Positions 26,301 through 40,500 of a DNA stretch of 64,000 nucleotides are shown here, piece by piece. The translations under genes and the position numbers were made by a program. How positions within the stretch are numbered: position 1 is the first letter of the stretch; each line of letters begins with the position of its first letter. Under the pieces are notes generated by a model. That model searched no databases, was not told where the DNA came from, and saw nothing but the letters and a program-made list of their open reading frames with translations. This stretch comes from Anseranas semipalmata (Eukaryota; Chordata; Aves; Anseriformes; Anseranatidae): positions 136,474-200,473 of the forward strand of contig VXAA01000173.1 of assembly GCA_013399115.1 (NCBI GenBank). The letters are read 5' to 3'.

Positions 26301-29001
26301 CCTTTCCGCTTCACGGGAGAAAAACAACTGCAGCTCGAGTTCCTCACTTGCATAAGGCTTTTTGTTATTTTATTTTGTTTCCCTGGGGGGGAAAAAAAAA
26401 ATCTGTTTGAACAAAAATGTCAGTTTGGCCTTTTTTAGTTTGCCTACGTAAGTCCAGCTCACGTGGCTTCAGTATGCTTGATGTTGCTGAATTATTCAAT
26501 TTGAAGGAAAAAAAACCACTCCCCTAGTCGAGGAATGAATCAGCTGTGCAGAAAGGCAAGCAGCAGCCTAATTCCCGAGCTTGGACCTTGCTTGCCCACC
26601 AGCACCCAGGGGGGTGGGACCCGTTTTCCCCTTGGAGCAAGCCAACGAGCAGAGCCTGGGAGCCCCCACCAGCTCCAGCCAGCTGCGCAGCAACGAAGGG
26701 GCTGCAAACCTAAACCAAACCTGTGCCAGGCATGGGTACCAGCCCAGGAAAAGCAGCGCCAGAAGCCAGAGCTGAGTTTGAGGATGATGCTCTGCTCTTC
26801 GGCTTTGCCTCTGCGTAACCCTTTGCCTCCCGGCCGCGCACTGGCTCCAAGCAAGCCTGAGCTCAGCCTGCAGTGATGTCAGATATTTCCCTAATGCTGC
26901 TTAGAGAAGAAACATCAGCATCCCACTGTGTCCACTAAGCAGCTTCAAACAGGAGACAAAGAATTTCTGAATAAGATATTAGACCTTTTAGAAATCTTTT
27001 TGTCTATTAGTCACACAGGCGAGAGATCTGAACTATCGAGTATTGCACTTGCTTTGATACCCACACGAAATCCCAGCACTGCTTTCAAAGTCACTGTGAG
27101 TAGTTTGATCAGCCATGCGGAAAGGGCTTAAATGTCATCGTCTGCTCTGTTATTAGCTACCAATTGGGAAAGGTGTAAGAGTATACTTACCGAGGGATAT
27201 TTATTGGCAACCTCCTCCCAGCACCAGCTCTGAGAATTACCTCTTGTGAGATTAAATGCCTCTTCTTGGTAGCTGCACTGATAGAAAACAAACTAATGGG
27301 CTGCATCGAGGAAGGAAAAATAAGCTGTTCCCAAAAAGCAATGTTCAGGTGACCTTAGGGACTAGATTGCACTGAATATTCAGGCGCAGGACATGTGGCT
27401 CCTGGCCCTTCTGCTACAACAACCTGGCACATACCTGCTGCCCAGATAAAGCAGGGCCCGTAGGAAGAACTGTTATCTTCGGTTAGACAAGCTGGCGGAG
27501 CCGGGAAAAAAGAAAGAGATGAGCTCTGGGGCACGAAGGACTTTGCAGGGTTGGAGATAGAAGCAGCAAACTGAATTAGGTGGCATTTTGCCACAGGGGC
27601 CAGCACGCTGCGGGCTCCTGGTCGCGGCTGCTTCGGAGCTGGTTCGCTCCCGCGGCAAGGGAGCAGGGGAGGCTTTGCAAGGGGCAGAGCAGGAGGCAAA
27701 ACCCATTGCGTTACCAAAGCTAACAGCAGAAAGAAGAGGTGCACAGGCAGCGCAAAGCGTCCTGTCTTGCTCTCGTTAGCAAAGGAAGAGATTTCCTCCC
27801 ATTGATCCACCTGGAGGCTCCAGCTGAAAATTGCCAGTGACTCCAAGAGGTATTTTGTTATCAGTGCTCCTGAGGGGAATAATAAATTACCATTTGCTCT
27901 TCTGTCAAGGCGTAGCTGTCCTGGCACGGCTCCACGGCAGCCGGACCGACACGCTCGCGAGGGAGCCGCAAGAAGAAGAGGGGACGCTTCGGTAACCCCA
28001 GCCAAGCCAGCTTTCGCCGTGGTAACTACAGATGCTTTCCCGATGCTCCCCATTTGTAGCTGACAAGTGGGGCTTGCCAAGGGGTCAGCGGATGCTCAGC
28101 TGCAGGAGTCTTGCATGGACGCAGCACGAACTACCTACGAGCACCGCTTTAATGCACAGAAGAGAAAAAGGGACTTTTCCTTCTAAAATAACAGCTAATG
28201 CCCAAAGTGTCTGATCTCCCCAAATCTCCCTGATAAAATCCTAAAGGATTTTATTCCACGTGACCTGAAATGTCTCACAGCCCTGGATTACACCCAGTCA
28301 AGGTGCATCCCCTTAGCCTACTCTCCATTCCCAGATCAGGGCTGCTCTCTTGAAATACAGTCCCATAAATCTCAGCTCATCCTCGAGTTAGAGGGCATGC
28401 AGGACACTCGTCCGTAGGATGACGAGAAGGATGAATAATCCATTTCACAACCGATTTGGAGATTTCAAAGTCTGGCTCAGCTCCCACAAAGAGCAAAAGC
28501 GGGAAGTTGTGCAGTCCAGAGGGCGGAAAATCAGACCAAAGAGCTTGCCCTGGTTCACATGATGTTTCGCTTCCATCCTCATCTTTTACAATCTGTTATC
28601 ACATGCTTTGAGTTGCAGAGAGAAATACAAAACAAAGATTCACTTCAGAACAGAAAATGCGGATATTTAATACCAAAACCACTGCAACGTTCCCCTCCCA
28701 TCTTCCACCTTCTACTCCCAATGAAACGTTGAGAGGCAACTCTCTGCATGAAACCTCGAGCGCGTTGCTTCTGGGGGGCTCCTGGCCAGCCCAGCCCTGT
28801 GATATTACAAAGGCATCGAGGACTCGCTCCAGCTCCCTGCTGTTCAGTCGAGCTGAGAAGCAGGGTGAGATTGCTTCAGGTTGTGCTGCACGAGTTAGCA
28901 AGTCTGACGATGAAGTGGAGTGAGAATTAGCAGGTTTCTGCTGTAATTATTGTTTGTTTGGATTTTTCCGAGCGGAAATGATTGTAAATATGTGCATTTG
29001 C

Positions 29002-29016
29002 TTTTTTTTTTTTTTT
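29002..29016 (+). repeat. Poly-T run (15)
   Basis: Simple homopolymer. Confidence 0.9.
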
Positions 29017-31204
29017 AAATGCAACATTCATATTCAGGCTGTTCTTTAGAATAATTTGTTTCAACTCTAAAGTTAAGCACATGCAATACACAAAAAAGCG
29101 CTGGGGAAAAGAGGAGGAGGTAGGAGATGCTAAGATGAACAGACAGGGAGCAGAGCATCAGCTGAGCAGGGAATGTTTCATGCACGTGCCCATCCTCATT
29201 ACCCAGGGAAGGTGCTTAAAACTCATGCACTTTTCTACCTATACATGAAGGCCTAAGAAAAGTTGTTCCCTTCCCTGAAAACCATTGCTGCCATGGTATC
29301 CTTAGACCCAGGGAATGCCTAAAAAGTGCATTTATCCCTCAGCTTGGAGGGAGGAATGCCATTTTCAGGGGAAACCAGGTGTTATGGAGGAGGGCAGTGA
29401 CCGGCACCAGGGTCTACAAAAGCCAGGTCCTGCTTTTTGACAGGGATTTACCCAATACAACCAAGAACGACGTAAAGAGAGAAGAAACGTGAACTCAGTC
29501 AATATTTATAGCCCCGCAACTGCTCCATCACGTGCACCCTTGGCAGCGGCACGGGGACGCAGCACTTAGCACTGCTGACACTGTGACTTCTCTGTGTCAC
29601 TGCCGCAGGAGCAGGGACCGCGTCAGAAGGGGCCTCGAATGTATTTAAACACAAGAATTTGCTGTTTGTTTGTTTGCTTTTTCACTGGCTCCTTTTCAAT
29701 GGTCCCCGCTGCAGAGTCAATGGCTTGCTTGTGCAAAACCCCAGTCCAAGAGAAGTTGAGCACATTCTGGCTTGCTGAGTTAATTAGCAGGTAATGAGAG
29801 ATGCTCATCAATAAACCCAGCTGTTTCTGAACCCCCTCCTGGGTTGAGCACCATGCCTGCAGGACAGAGGAAGCTCTCCATCCCCTGATGAGCTCCACGT
29901 GGCTCACTTAAAAGATGATGTGCTCTCTCCCCAACCACCCTGCAGCGGACAAACCCTCTCCTACACAGCGAGGCAATGCTTGGCGAGAGCTCATGCAACC
30001 AGCACGACAACAAAACCGTTTTTCATTCAGGGTTTTTCTGGGGGGAGATGTTTTTCCATCTGGTTTACTGGTAGAGGATTCCCTGCCTGGAGTTGAGAGC
30101 AGGTAGCGTAAAGCTGGGAGTCGAAATGAAGGGAAATTAATTATTGTAATATTATACTCTCTTACAATAGAAAATTCTCTCCAAGAATTCCCCCCTCTTG
30201 AAACCTCACAAGTCCACAGATGGGGATAGGAACCTCCAGGAGTAATAAAAAAAAAGCCTCTTCTGCACGTCCAACCACAGCAAAACTCCAATGCGGGTCC
30301 CTCCTCGGGCTGAAATCCTGAGGAATGGGGACAGGAGAGTCCCAAAACGAGTAACAGCCGCACAGTTAGCCAGTACCACCTCCGCTTCTGACTTGAGGAA
30401 AAGCTTCCTGCCTTCAATGAGGCAGGGACATAACCTGGTTAAGGCCTCAGAGGCAGACACATAACCATCATAATAATTTTTAAGAAGCAATGTGCAACAC
30501 AGCGCCTTACGGACTCCTATAAATTACTCGGCACCCGGCTGCCAGCTCAGCCTAAGCTCGATATTGCCTGCAGTAATTATTTGGATCAAATGCAGTTTAT
30601 CTGCTTCATATTTGTGTTTCTGTGCTCTCCGGTAACTTATAAATGTCATTGCAGTGTTTATTTGTTATAATGAAACTTAATGACGTTTGAAACCAATGGC
30701 TGTGGTTGTGGGCTGCAGGTTTGAAGTAATCTCTTCATCTCAGGAGCAGGAGGCCCAAAGATAACATTAAATTACCCTATAGGAAAGGAAGATGCATGCA
30801 GACAGATATTCAGGCCTGTGTATTATTCATTGGAGAGATGACTAGCAATGAGCCACGGCGCCGAGGGCTACGGGCTTACATCATTGTCACCCAGCGGAGG
30901 CAAGCATTCCTGTCCGAGGGGAGCGCGCTGTCAAGCCGTAAGCCCAACCGCGTCTCCGTCGGTCTGATTAAACCTTCCCTGGCATGCCAGGGAGGCTCGG
31001 TGCAAGATGCCCGTGCAAACGGCTGGCAGGAAAGAAGCGAGGTGGTGCTGGGTGTGGGGGAACCCGCTCCGAGAGGGGAGCAGGGGAAGGGGCCGGGCAG
31101 AGCGTGGCAGCAGGGGGACGTGGCACGGCCGCACCCCGTCTCCGTCAGATGGCTGACCCTGAACAAGGCCATTCTCCTTCCACATAAGAGCCAGAATAAA
31201 CTTT

Positions 31205-31395
31205 TTTTTTTGCCTCTGCTTCAGGCGCTGCTCCTTGTCCTCCCTTCTTCTGAGGCCATGAATAATTTCCTCCCTTTGTTTCTATTGCTGCGTGTATTTA
31301 TAGACTCTGGTCGTGTCTCCCCTTGAGCTTCCTCCAGACTAAATAAATTCACCTCCCCCAGCCTCTCCTCTTGCTCTCTGCTCCCTGGGCCATTC
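31205..31395 (-). mobile_element. Probable old CR1 relic
   Basis: Pieces resemble the reverse complement of the CR1 body: gctgctccttgtcctccctt, gtctccccttgagcttcctc, and cagactaaataaattcac followed by cccagcctctcctc. Spacing and divergence suggest an older subfamily than the other copies. A repeat-library alignment would decide. Confidence 0.5.
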
Positions 31396-34300
31396 CTGCT
31401 GCCACCGTTAGCATCCTCCCCGGCTTTGCTCCCCAGGCTGTGGGGACCGGTGCCGGTCACACCGCAGCCCGTGTGGAGCTGTGCAATTACCGATGCCTTA
31501 TTACCTCGGGATCTGCTGAAGCAAAATGCCCGTGGCAACAGCCGAGAACATCGCTCCCTCATCTCCCTCACTGCTGTCAGAAATGCCGCGGTACCCAGGA
31601 CAGCTAGCACCAAAAGTAGCTTTAACCCCCGCAGCACCATCCAGCTTCAGAGCATTGGGTTTATGAGCTGCTTCCCATCAAGGGGGCACTGAGGGCTGAT
31701 GCTTCCACAGCGTCTGGCCATCAGAGGCTCAGCACGTTGCTATTTCCTTACTGCAGAGAAATGCAGCATCATGAGCTGCCTCCGCAAGGGCAGTGAGGCA
31801 GGGGAGCGCAGGCTTTAAGGGAAACTGGAGCCGGTTCATTTTGGCTTTTTGTATTTGCCTGCTTCTCCTACACAAGGTCAGATAGGTCTGGAAACACGCT
31901 GTGCTGCAGCCATCTGTCCTCAGCAACACAGCCTCTTCCTTTTGCTCTGAAGCTAAGCAGAGAGATGTTCCTCCTGCACTGCCACGATCCTCTCTGCCTC
32001 CCAAAGCTGTTGTGCAACCCACTCCAAAACAGCCCTGCAACGACCCATATCGAGAGCATCAGTCATCTCACATGGCTTTAGGGAAAGATTGTTCCCACCA
32101 AAATACTCTTCTGGAGGAAGGGCAGACAGTGCACTAGCCACTTGGAGATCTCCACACCCTTCCACCAACTCAGGTCCCACTCTGCTCCAGCAGTTTCTGC
32201 AGGGCACTTGCAGCACTGGGAGGTAATTCCTACAGAGAGGTCACGCACTGCATACCAACGCCTGTCAATGCATAATTCACCCACCAACGGGAAAGAAAAA
32301 AAAGTCTGGTAACTTATTTGATTAACCTCATTTGACCATCTGGACTAAAACCAGAAAGTACTATTGGCAGATGTGTTACCTGATGACAACCGACAAGAGA
32401 AATTAGTCTTCATTACTCGCGCTCCTTATGCGACCAGCTGTACAGCACCCCTGGAAGGATGTCACCACGACAGCTCATCCGAGACCCCATCTCTGAGCTA
32501 AGCAGGAGCAGAGGGGACCCCGGTGCCACCGCGGTGTTCCCAGCCGGGAGCACCGCAGATTCATGTGCCTGCATGCAGCTTCTCGCAGCACCCAGACTCC
32601 TTTCAGAAGTCTCCCGTCCGTAAGCAGGCTGGGTGCAACCTTGCTCAGAAGCTCCGTGACATCGATTAATTAAGGAGAGGACGGTGCAGGGCCACCTGCA
32701 ATGACCTTGCCTGCAAACCCTCGCACAGGGAGTTGGTTCGGGAATAACGCCGCGGCTCGGCAAAGGGGGGGCTGCGGGCCCCGCGGCTCCCAAGCAGCTA
32801 TCGAAACAAACAAGTTGACAAATGAGGCTGCTTCTTAATGAAGCTGAAGCCAAAGTCAATACTCGGCCCTTCTATCAGGGCACAGATCAAAGATGGTCTC
32901 AAGGGCAAGCGACCTTGGCGGGGGTGGGACAGCTGTCACTCGAGGAGGAAAGGGATGGCACGGAAATGAGAAGGAGCAGCTCTGGAAGCTGCTCCTGGAA
33001 AGGAGACAAGGGCAACTTGCAGAAAAGGGAAAAAAGATTTAGAAGAGGAGAAATACAGAAGGCTGGGGGAAAGTCTTTTTTCCAGGCCTGATATGCTCTT
33101 TCAGCAATTAAATCAGGTTATTAGGATCCTGGTGATCTCATCCTCCACTAGCACTGCTGCAAACCTGGAGCAACGTCCTTCTGACAAAACCACATATTTC
33201 AGCATTTTCTCTGCAGAGGCTTTCCTTCCACTGACCACAGCTGGGTGAACATCAAAATGGGGAAGGATCAAGTTTCCCCCATCTATTTTCAAGTACTGGG
33301 GGAGGTCTAAAATTTCAACCTCAAGTTAGGTATAGTCAGGGTGATTTTCTGCTTTAGGAAGGACAGGGAGGGAACCAGAGGCAGGAAGGGAGAGGAAGGA
33401 GGAAGATGCTCAGGAACAGTACAGAGAAGTATATTCCATAGAAATACAAGAGGTGTGCCCCCAAGTAACCCAGCTAAATCCAGCATGGTTACAGCAGGGA
33501 GAAACCTATCAATGGACACTTGTAGAAGGAGCCATTCATTTCTGACCAGTACTTGCCAGCTAGATTAGTCCTACAGCACCCTTGCCTCCATCAATGTCCT
33601 CTGCATCCTCTGAGCCACTGCTTTAGGACTGCCCCTTCCCAAACAGGGCAGCCTTGCAGCAAGGAATGGTTGCAAAGATGGGAGCTCTTCTGAGGACGGT
33701 GGCATGCAGGGACTCATTTGGGACACCCAGGTCTACTCCTAGACTCGGCGCTGGTGTGCTGGGGACAACCCCCAGTGCTGCTCTTCCATCTCTCCTCTTT
33801 GGTTTGCTCGAAGGGCAGATTCCCCAGGGCTGCCTCCCCATTTGTACAGCACCAAGCACAACGTGGTCTTCACCATTGGTTGAAGTTTGCTGCTGCTTGA
33901 GCCACCTCCCCCTGCCTACAGCCTCGTGCCTCCCTACCACGCCATCTCCAGAAACCTCCACCAGCTGCTCCGCTCCCCCGGCTCCTCTTTGCAAGCTCCT
34001 CAATTCGATGCTGGTCTAAGCTGATGGCAACAAAGACCTGGCATATTTATCTCCAGGTCAACCTAAATATTTCATTTAGCTTCTAAAGAAGTCAATTCCT
34101 TTCTCCCTTTCTTCCTTCCTTTATTTTAAATCTCAAAATGCATACCGTCTCTCATGAATATTGATGAGGATCATTAGTCACTGAACATTTCACTTCCCTT
34201 CTCTTTCCTCCGTCTATATAAAACCTTCATCTCTGTTAAAGGGAAAAAAAGCCCATCTCACGTTATATCTCTGGATGTGTGTTAAGATTAGACCCATTAA

Positions 34301-34542
34301 TACATTTATAGATTGGGTAAATACCTATGGGAGCAAACACTGGGCATAAAAGGATATGTACATACAGGCCCTGAGATTGCTGCTGCACTGGAGGTAATTG
34401 TTAAGGTTTGTGGTTTAAGCTCACTTCTTTGTGAAGGATCACAGTAACAGCCCCGGGTGCTAAATAACCATCGTGCTGGCTGCCTGGCCAAGGGGAATTT
34501 CTCTCATGCCCCCCTCACACACACTCCCTACCTCTCCTCCAG

Positions 34543-34562
34543 TTTTTATTTTTTTTTTTTTT
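34543..34562 (+). repeat. Poly-T run with one A
   Basis: Simple low-complexity tract. Confidence 0.9.
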
Positions 34563-37500
34563 GACCATGCCTGTTCCTTCTGTCTTCATCAACCTCACCC
34601 TGAAGGCTGCTGATGGACTTCAGTTTTATTTACTGAATACAGATGGCAGGGTTTGGCCAGATACAGCAAACAGCTCGGGGTGAAAAAACAGGACTTGCAA
34701 CATTCAGTGTGATGCTTTACAACAATATTTCACCATTTCCTTATGATAAGGATGGATTTTTAGAAGGATTTAAAAGAAAAGCCGACCCAAACAAAGCAAG
34801 GTATTCTGCTGGGAGTTTTGCAGTGCCTTTCAGTCAACACCAAGTCCCACTTCACTGTGAAATGGGAATGGGTTCATTTTGTGTTGGCCTGAAACCCAGT
34901 TTCCCCCGATTTGTCGTTATAGCTGTGAAATACAGCTATCTTGCTCTGTTCCAGGAAGAAAGGAGCTTCACCTGACAGGTTCAGGCTGTGGAGCAGAGGT
35001 GATGCTATGTGACCTAACAACACATAGGGACACCAGTGGGGAATGGAGCTTCAGAACTATTTCTCTGAGTCCTTTCATGGCATGCCAAAGCAACAGATTC
35101 CTGTGCCTGCAACACCAGAAGGGTTTCATCTCCTCAGCATCCTCACTAAGCTCCCACCCTGCAGCCTGGCTTTGGTTGGAAGCACCCTGGCCATGGCCAC
35201 AGCAAGTTTCTGTCCATAACTGCGCAGCAGATTTACTTCTGCTGGCTTGAGAGCCATTTCAGTGGCAAGCCTAGCTGTTTATCGATACCGAGCACGTGTC
35301 TCAGAGTGGGACTTACAAGGCTGCAACAGTTTTAATTGATATTCTAAGCTACGGTAACTTGGTACTGCTTTGTTGCTCCAGATGTGAATCTCCAGCCCCA
35401 GCTGAGCCTGCAGAAGCACGCGTGTGTCCCTGCCTCCAGGAGAGCGGGGTGAGGGATCTGGACCAGGCAGACAGGGATGAACCATGCGTTTCCTTGTAGC
35501 ACTGGGAAGCCTTGCAGTGCCTTGTAGAGAGCAGTACTGCATTGCAGTGTCTGTGCCCAAGGAGGACTCCCAAAAGTGGCAGAAGAAAGCTCTTCCTTTC
35601 TCCAGGCTTGGGTAGGGATATACTGACACCCTCCTGCCCCCATCATGCCACTGTGTCAATGTCAGGAGAGCTTACAGGAGGATTTATAGCATCATCAGAA
35701 CTTGACTTAATGGTGTAGCCAGGCCCGCATGTCCAGGTTCAGGTCTGGTGGACACCGTGTCAGTGGTGTGACCTGTATGGCTTATGAAATACAGCCTGCC
35801 AGCAACCTCTCCGGCAGGGTCCCCACGGACACCGAGGAAGGAAAGCTAAATAACAGACCCCCGGGCTGTAGCAACAGCTCTGCAGAGAGGGAAAAATTAT
35901 CATCAAATACACACGCTCAAAGGTAAACTCTGCGGGTAGCCTGGAGGCAGCGCAGAGATGAGAAAGCCAGAGTCACTGCCTTCAGAGTGCAGCCTTGCAT
36001 CTCCTTTAACTCACGCTCCCTCCGCCCCGTCAATGCTTTAGAAATAAACCACTCCAAAACCAACAAAGACAGCAACGCTGATGGCCAGACTTCGTGGGGT
36101 AAGGTGAAGCACATAACCTTGTCTCTGCCCTTTTCCACATGATTCTTACAGGACAAGATTTTTCCCAACATCTTGCTACATTCCTTAACTGCACATCCCA
36201 CTTCAAGCATCATTAAGCACCTAAAGAGTAGCACAAGGACAACGCGATATTCTACCCCCCCCTTAGATATCAATCCATGCTTACTAACATCTAAAATCCC
36301 TGAAGCATCTTTAGCAGGCCCTCCATCCCTGCAAAGGGACGGTGCGCAGCATCCACGTGGTCCCCAGTTCTCCCGCACACACCTGTAGGCTCAACAGGCA
36401 GGGAAGCAGCTACGGAGTTATCTTACGCCAGCACTCGAGGAGTGAGGAAGTATTGTATTCATTTATTTAGGATCACGCAGCAATAGCTTTCCACTGGGGA
36501 CTGCTACTCAAATCAATAGATACAATTACACCCTTAGACCATTAACTGCTACAACACCACCGTTACCATAAAACTCACAAGCTTGGTACCGGACTTATAA
36601 CCAGCGGAGCTTCTCAGCTGCACTACAACCGTGGTAGACAACTCGAGCATCAAGGATAAAACCCAGCTCCTCTCTCCAAACGGAGAGCACTGCAACAGGA
36701 CACGGAGGAACCTGAAGGCAGGAGTTTCCTACCCTGTCTGAACTGAGCTGTGCAGAGCACATGGATCCCTCCCATGGCAGCATCCCTGTACAAGCGCGTG
36801 ACGGATTTTACCAGAGAGGATTTGGCCCACAGCAGTGCTGAGGTCCTGCAGTTTACTCAGTTCTCCATCCGGCCCAACCCAGGCAAAGCCTCCCCTGATA
36901 CCAGAGACAGCTTGTTTGCTGGTTTTTCCTCAGGTTTAACTTGCATCCCTGCCTTGTTTAGCTAACAGACACACAAAGCACCAGAGAGATGTCAATGAGA
37001 CCTCTGCTGATAACAATGCATCTTTAACAACTTCTCCGGAGCTTGCTCCATCCACTCACCTCTTCCTTCTCAAATGCCTTTGTCAGATAAAGAACAAAAG
37101 GCTCAATGCAGCTTATACGGGAAGATGCCTTCCCTAATCAATTGCAATTGTGTCTTTGCGGGCAGACATAAGTGACAACGCTTGGGGTAAGGCGAGCTTT
37201 CCTATCACAGAGCTGCCAAGCCCTGGAGGAGACAGCACCTTTATTGGTGATGACAGCAGAGTTAGCAGTGCAAAATATGCGCTGGGTTCCATGGGGAGCT
37301 CTGGAGATCAGCTACAGTGGATCCCAGTAGATTACGTGCCACGGATCCTGTAGCTTTTAGCGAAACATCATGGGAAGTCCCATTTCCAGGCTGCAGACCG
37401 ATGCCAAGGGGTCCTGCTCATTGCCCAAGCCTCAGAGGGTGAAGCTGGAGGAGATGCCGGGACCCCTCAAGCTGTTTAGGGGCTGCTGAGCTCCACTGTG

Positions 37501-40500
37501 TGCAAAAGCAGACTGAGCCGAGCTGAAACTGCTTGAGCTGAACCAAGCACGGTGTCTCACAGGTCTGGTCCCCTGCAACACGCAGGTCACACAGGACAGC
37601 CCCTCTCCATCACCAGCCCAGAGAACTGAACGAAGCTGCAGCTTCTCCAGCATCGCAGGCTGCACCCAGAGGCTCTTGGCATCTGGTGGAAGGGAAAGGG
37701 TGCTTTTTTTATTTTATTTTTTTTCAGGGATGAGGGGGGTTGGCTCTGATTTATCCTTGAGACTGAGAAGAATTCGTGTTCAGCCTGTGCTGCTGTAGAT
37801 ATAAAGTCACTCGCAAGATCCCACTTCAGACTATGTGTCCCCATAAATCCAAGCAATTCTGAGGCAGCAACTGCCTCGCTGGGCTGCTAATGGGTGGCAT
37901 GAATACCTCATTGCATCTCAGTGCCACTCTAATAGGACGTTTTCCTGGCAGGAAACGTTCACTGAACCCTCTTTGAACTACTGCAGGCAGCAGAAGTGGT
38001 GTTCAAGCAGAGACATTTGGAGCAGAGACACAGCCAGCTTCTCTGAACAAGCCATTTTTCCCCAAACAGCAGGGACTCCATCCCAGAGTCCCAGCTGGTT
38101 TCTCTCCAGGCAGCAATATGGGGCCTGCCAGAACTGAGCTTTCAATCAGACTGTCACTGCAAGGATGCTCACAGAGTTTCTCTGCTCTCCACTGAAGGAG
38201 AGCGCAGTGGTACGGCTGGAGCAGGGTGGGACTGAGCTGGGCACAGACCTGTACCCCAATGAGAATGATGCTTCCATCCTCTGTACCTACCAGTATAGGC
38301 CAGGCTTCAATATTTAGGACAAGTTATAAAGCCTAAACCCCATTTTGGGTTCAAAACCATCTCCTTTTCTCCTCTGTTCTCCAGCCTTCTCTGTGTTAGA
38401 TTCTCCCCATCTCCTGTCCCAGCACCCTGCTAACCCAAACACTCCCCCCCAGCACCGAGCTGCTGCAAAAGTACCCGCGGCCTTCGTTCTTGCAAGAGCT
38501 GCAGATTCCCTCTGAGAAGCTATTAAGAAGCAGTCGAACAGAGCAACCTTTCATTGACAAGTCACTCGGCCCTTTAAACGATCTCCAAATAGTGTTTTCT
38601 TTTTATTGCTTTCTGCAGTTTAACAGCCTTGATTTCAAGTTACTTTGGCTTATGATAAACTCCAGATCTATAGCGCTTCTATTCTCTCCCTCTTTGGTCT
38701 CTCTCACCCACTTCTTCTTTATGTTTTTATTAAAAAAAGATCCAGGAAAACAGATAGCAGATTAAAAGGGAAACAAATTGAAATGGGTCAAATGTATCTT
38801 GCTTAGATGACAGCCACCCCATTAGATACTTTTAAACAGGACAAATAATCTGTTCAGCAGCACAAGTGGGCTTTTACATTTATTCTAAATTACAAACCAA
38901 ATGATTGCAGCCTCAAATGGAAGCAGTGGCTAATTGCACTAATATCTCACTAATTCCAGCACCAAGGAATGGGGAAAAACTAACGATTTTCACCATTTTA
39001 CCAATTATTCAATTTAGACCAAGGTACATTATGCAAACCCTGGGTTGAGCTTCCTCTCCATTTTGTGATCTATGACAAGGACTGGAATTCCAATTATTAA
39101 TAATGGAGGAGCTATAGTTATTCTAAGGATGGGTATGAGATAATTATAAGCCATAAAAAACAGCTTTCATGTGCATACACAATTCTCTCCCTGCGCCTAG
39201 GAGAACCGAAACCTATCTGCAGACGAGAGATAGGCACGAGCTGAAGACCAAAAACCCATCCAGAGACACACTGCTGGATGTTCATGAGTGCAAAGGCACA
39301 GCTGGTAAGGCATCAGAAGCGGGCTGCATGCAGGGACAAGCTGTCATGGGAAATGGAGCAGGCTGGTGGATCTCCTTCCATCCGAGCATCATGGTCATTA
39401 TCCCTCTGGGACAACCCTGACCTGTGTCCTAAACCTGCATGTGGGCCATGGGGATGAATCCCACCTTTTGGGACCTCTGTCTCCCGACAGCAAGAGACAG
39501 CAGAGCTTTGCATTAGTCCCAGCACCCTTAGCTAAGACCCCAAACCTTCGCAACAAGAGGGCTGAGGGGAAGCTTGCCGTTTGGAGTCCAAAACTTTTAA
39601 GCCCTCTGTACTCCCCAAAACCTCAAGGTTTGTCTTACGCCAACCATCAGCCCCACAACATCCATGCACGTGAGGACACCTTGAATACAGAAAGCCACTG
39701 AGCCCCGGTTCTGCTCCCAGCCACGATGCAGAGGGATGCTGCTGCCAGCGATAGCTCCAGCACAGAGCCCTCTCCTTGCGCAGCAGCCAGCGCTCCCATC
39801 CACAGTGGCTGAACCCGAGGAAGCTGCCTGCAGGTTAAGGTACAGATTTTAGCCTCATGCCCATCCCTGACTGATGGCATGGATGCAAGCAAGGCAGAAA
39901 GTAGGGACATCAGCCAAGCAGGGAGCTGAAGAGGTGGAGTCTGTCCTTCCCTGAGCACAGACCATTATCCAGAGCAGGAGGAGGATGCTGCGCCAAGCCC
40001 TTTTCTTGTCCCTTTTCCCAGCCACGCCTGCTTTCACAGCCTCAGACAAGGACGAAGTGCATCCTTCCCTCCACGCAGTGACAAATCTGAGCGCGGGGCC
40101 ACCCCAGAGCCACCGACGTGCCCAGAAAGGGAGGCGAGAGGCGGGGAGCACGCTGCCTGGCCAGGCTCCCGCGCGGGGAGAGGCTGCGGGCACCTCCAGC
40201 AGCCGACGGCTGGTGGGAACAGGTGGCGAAGGAGTAGGCTGACACCTCCGAGCACTTAATCGTTCCCGTTAGTAGCTTTATGAATGGCAGCCAAAAAGTG
40301 CCATAATTGCTGCAGTGACGCTTGCTAATGACTCGTGTTAGATCTGGCGAGAAGTCAAAGGCAGGAGAGAAGAAGAAAAATAGCAGGAGCAGGATCAACA
40401 TGCGAGTACCTGCCTTGGGCCATCCCAGAGGAGAGCAGAGAGCCCAGCTTGGAGGCTGCAGTGATGGATGGGCAGGGACCAAGCGTGATGGGTGAGCAGG

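Noticed and set aside
25622..26410. 262-codon plus-strand open frame
   Set aside because: No domain, and several overlapping frames on both strands are similarly open, the mark of GC-rich non-coding sequence.
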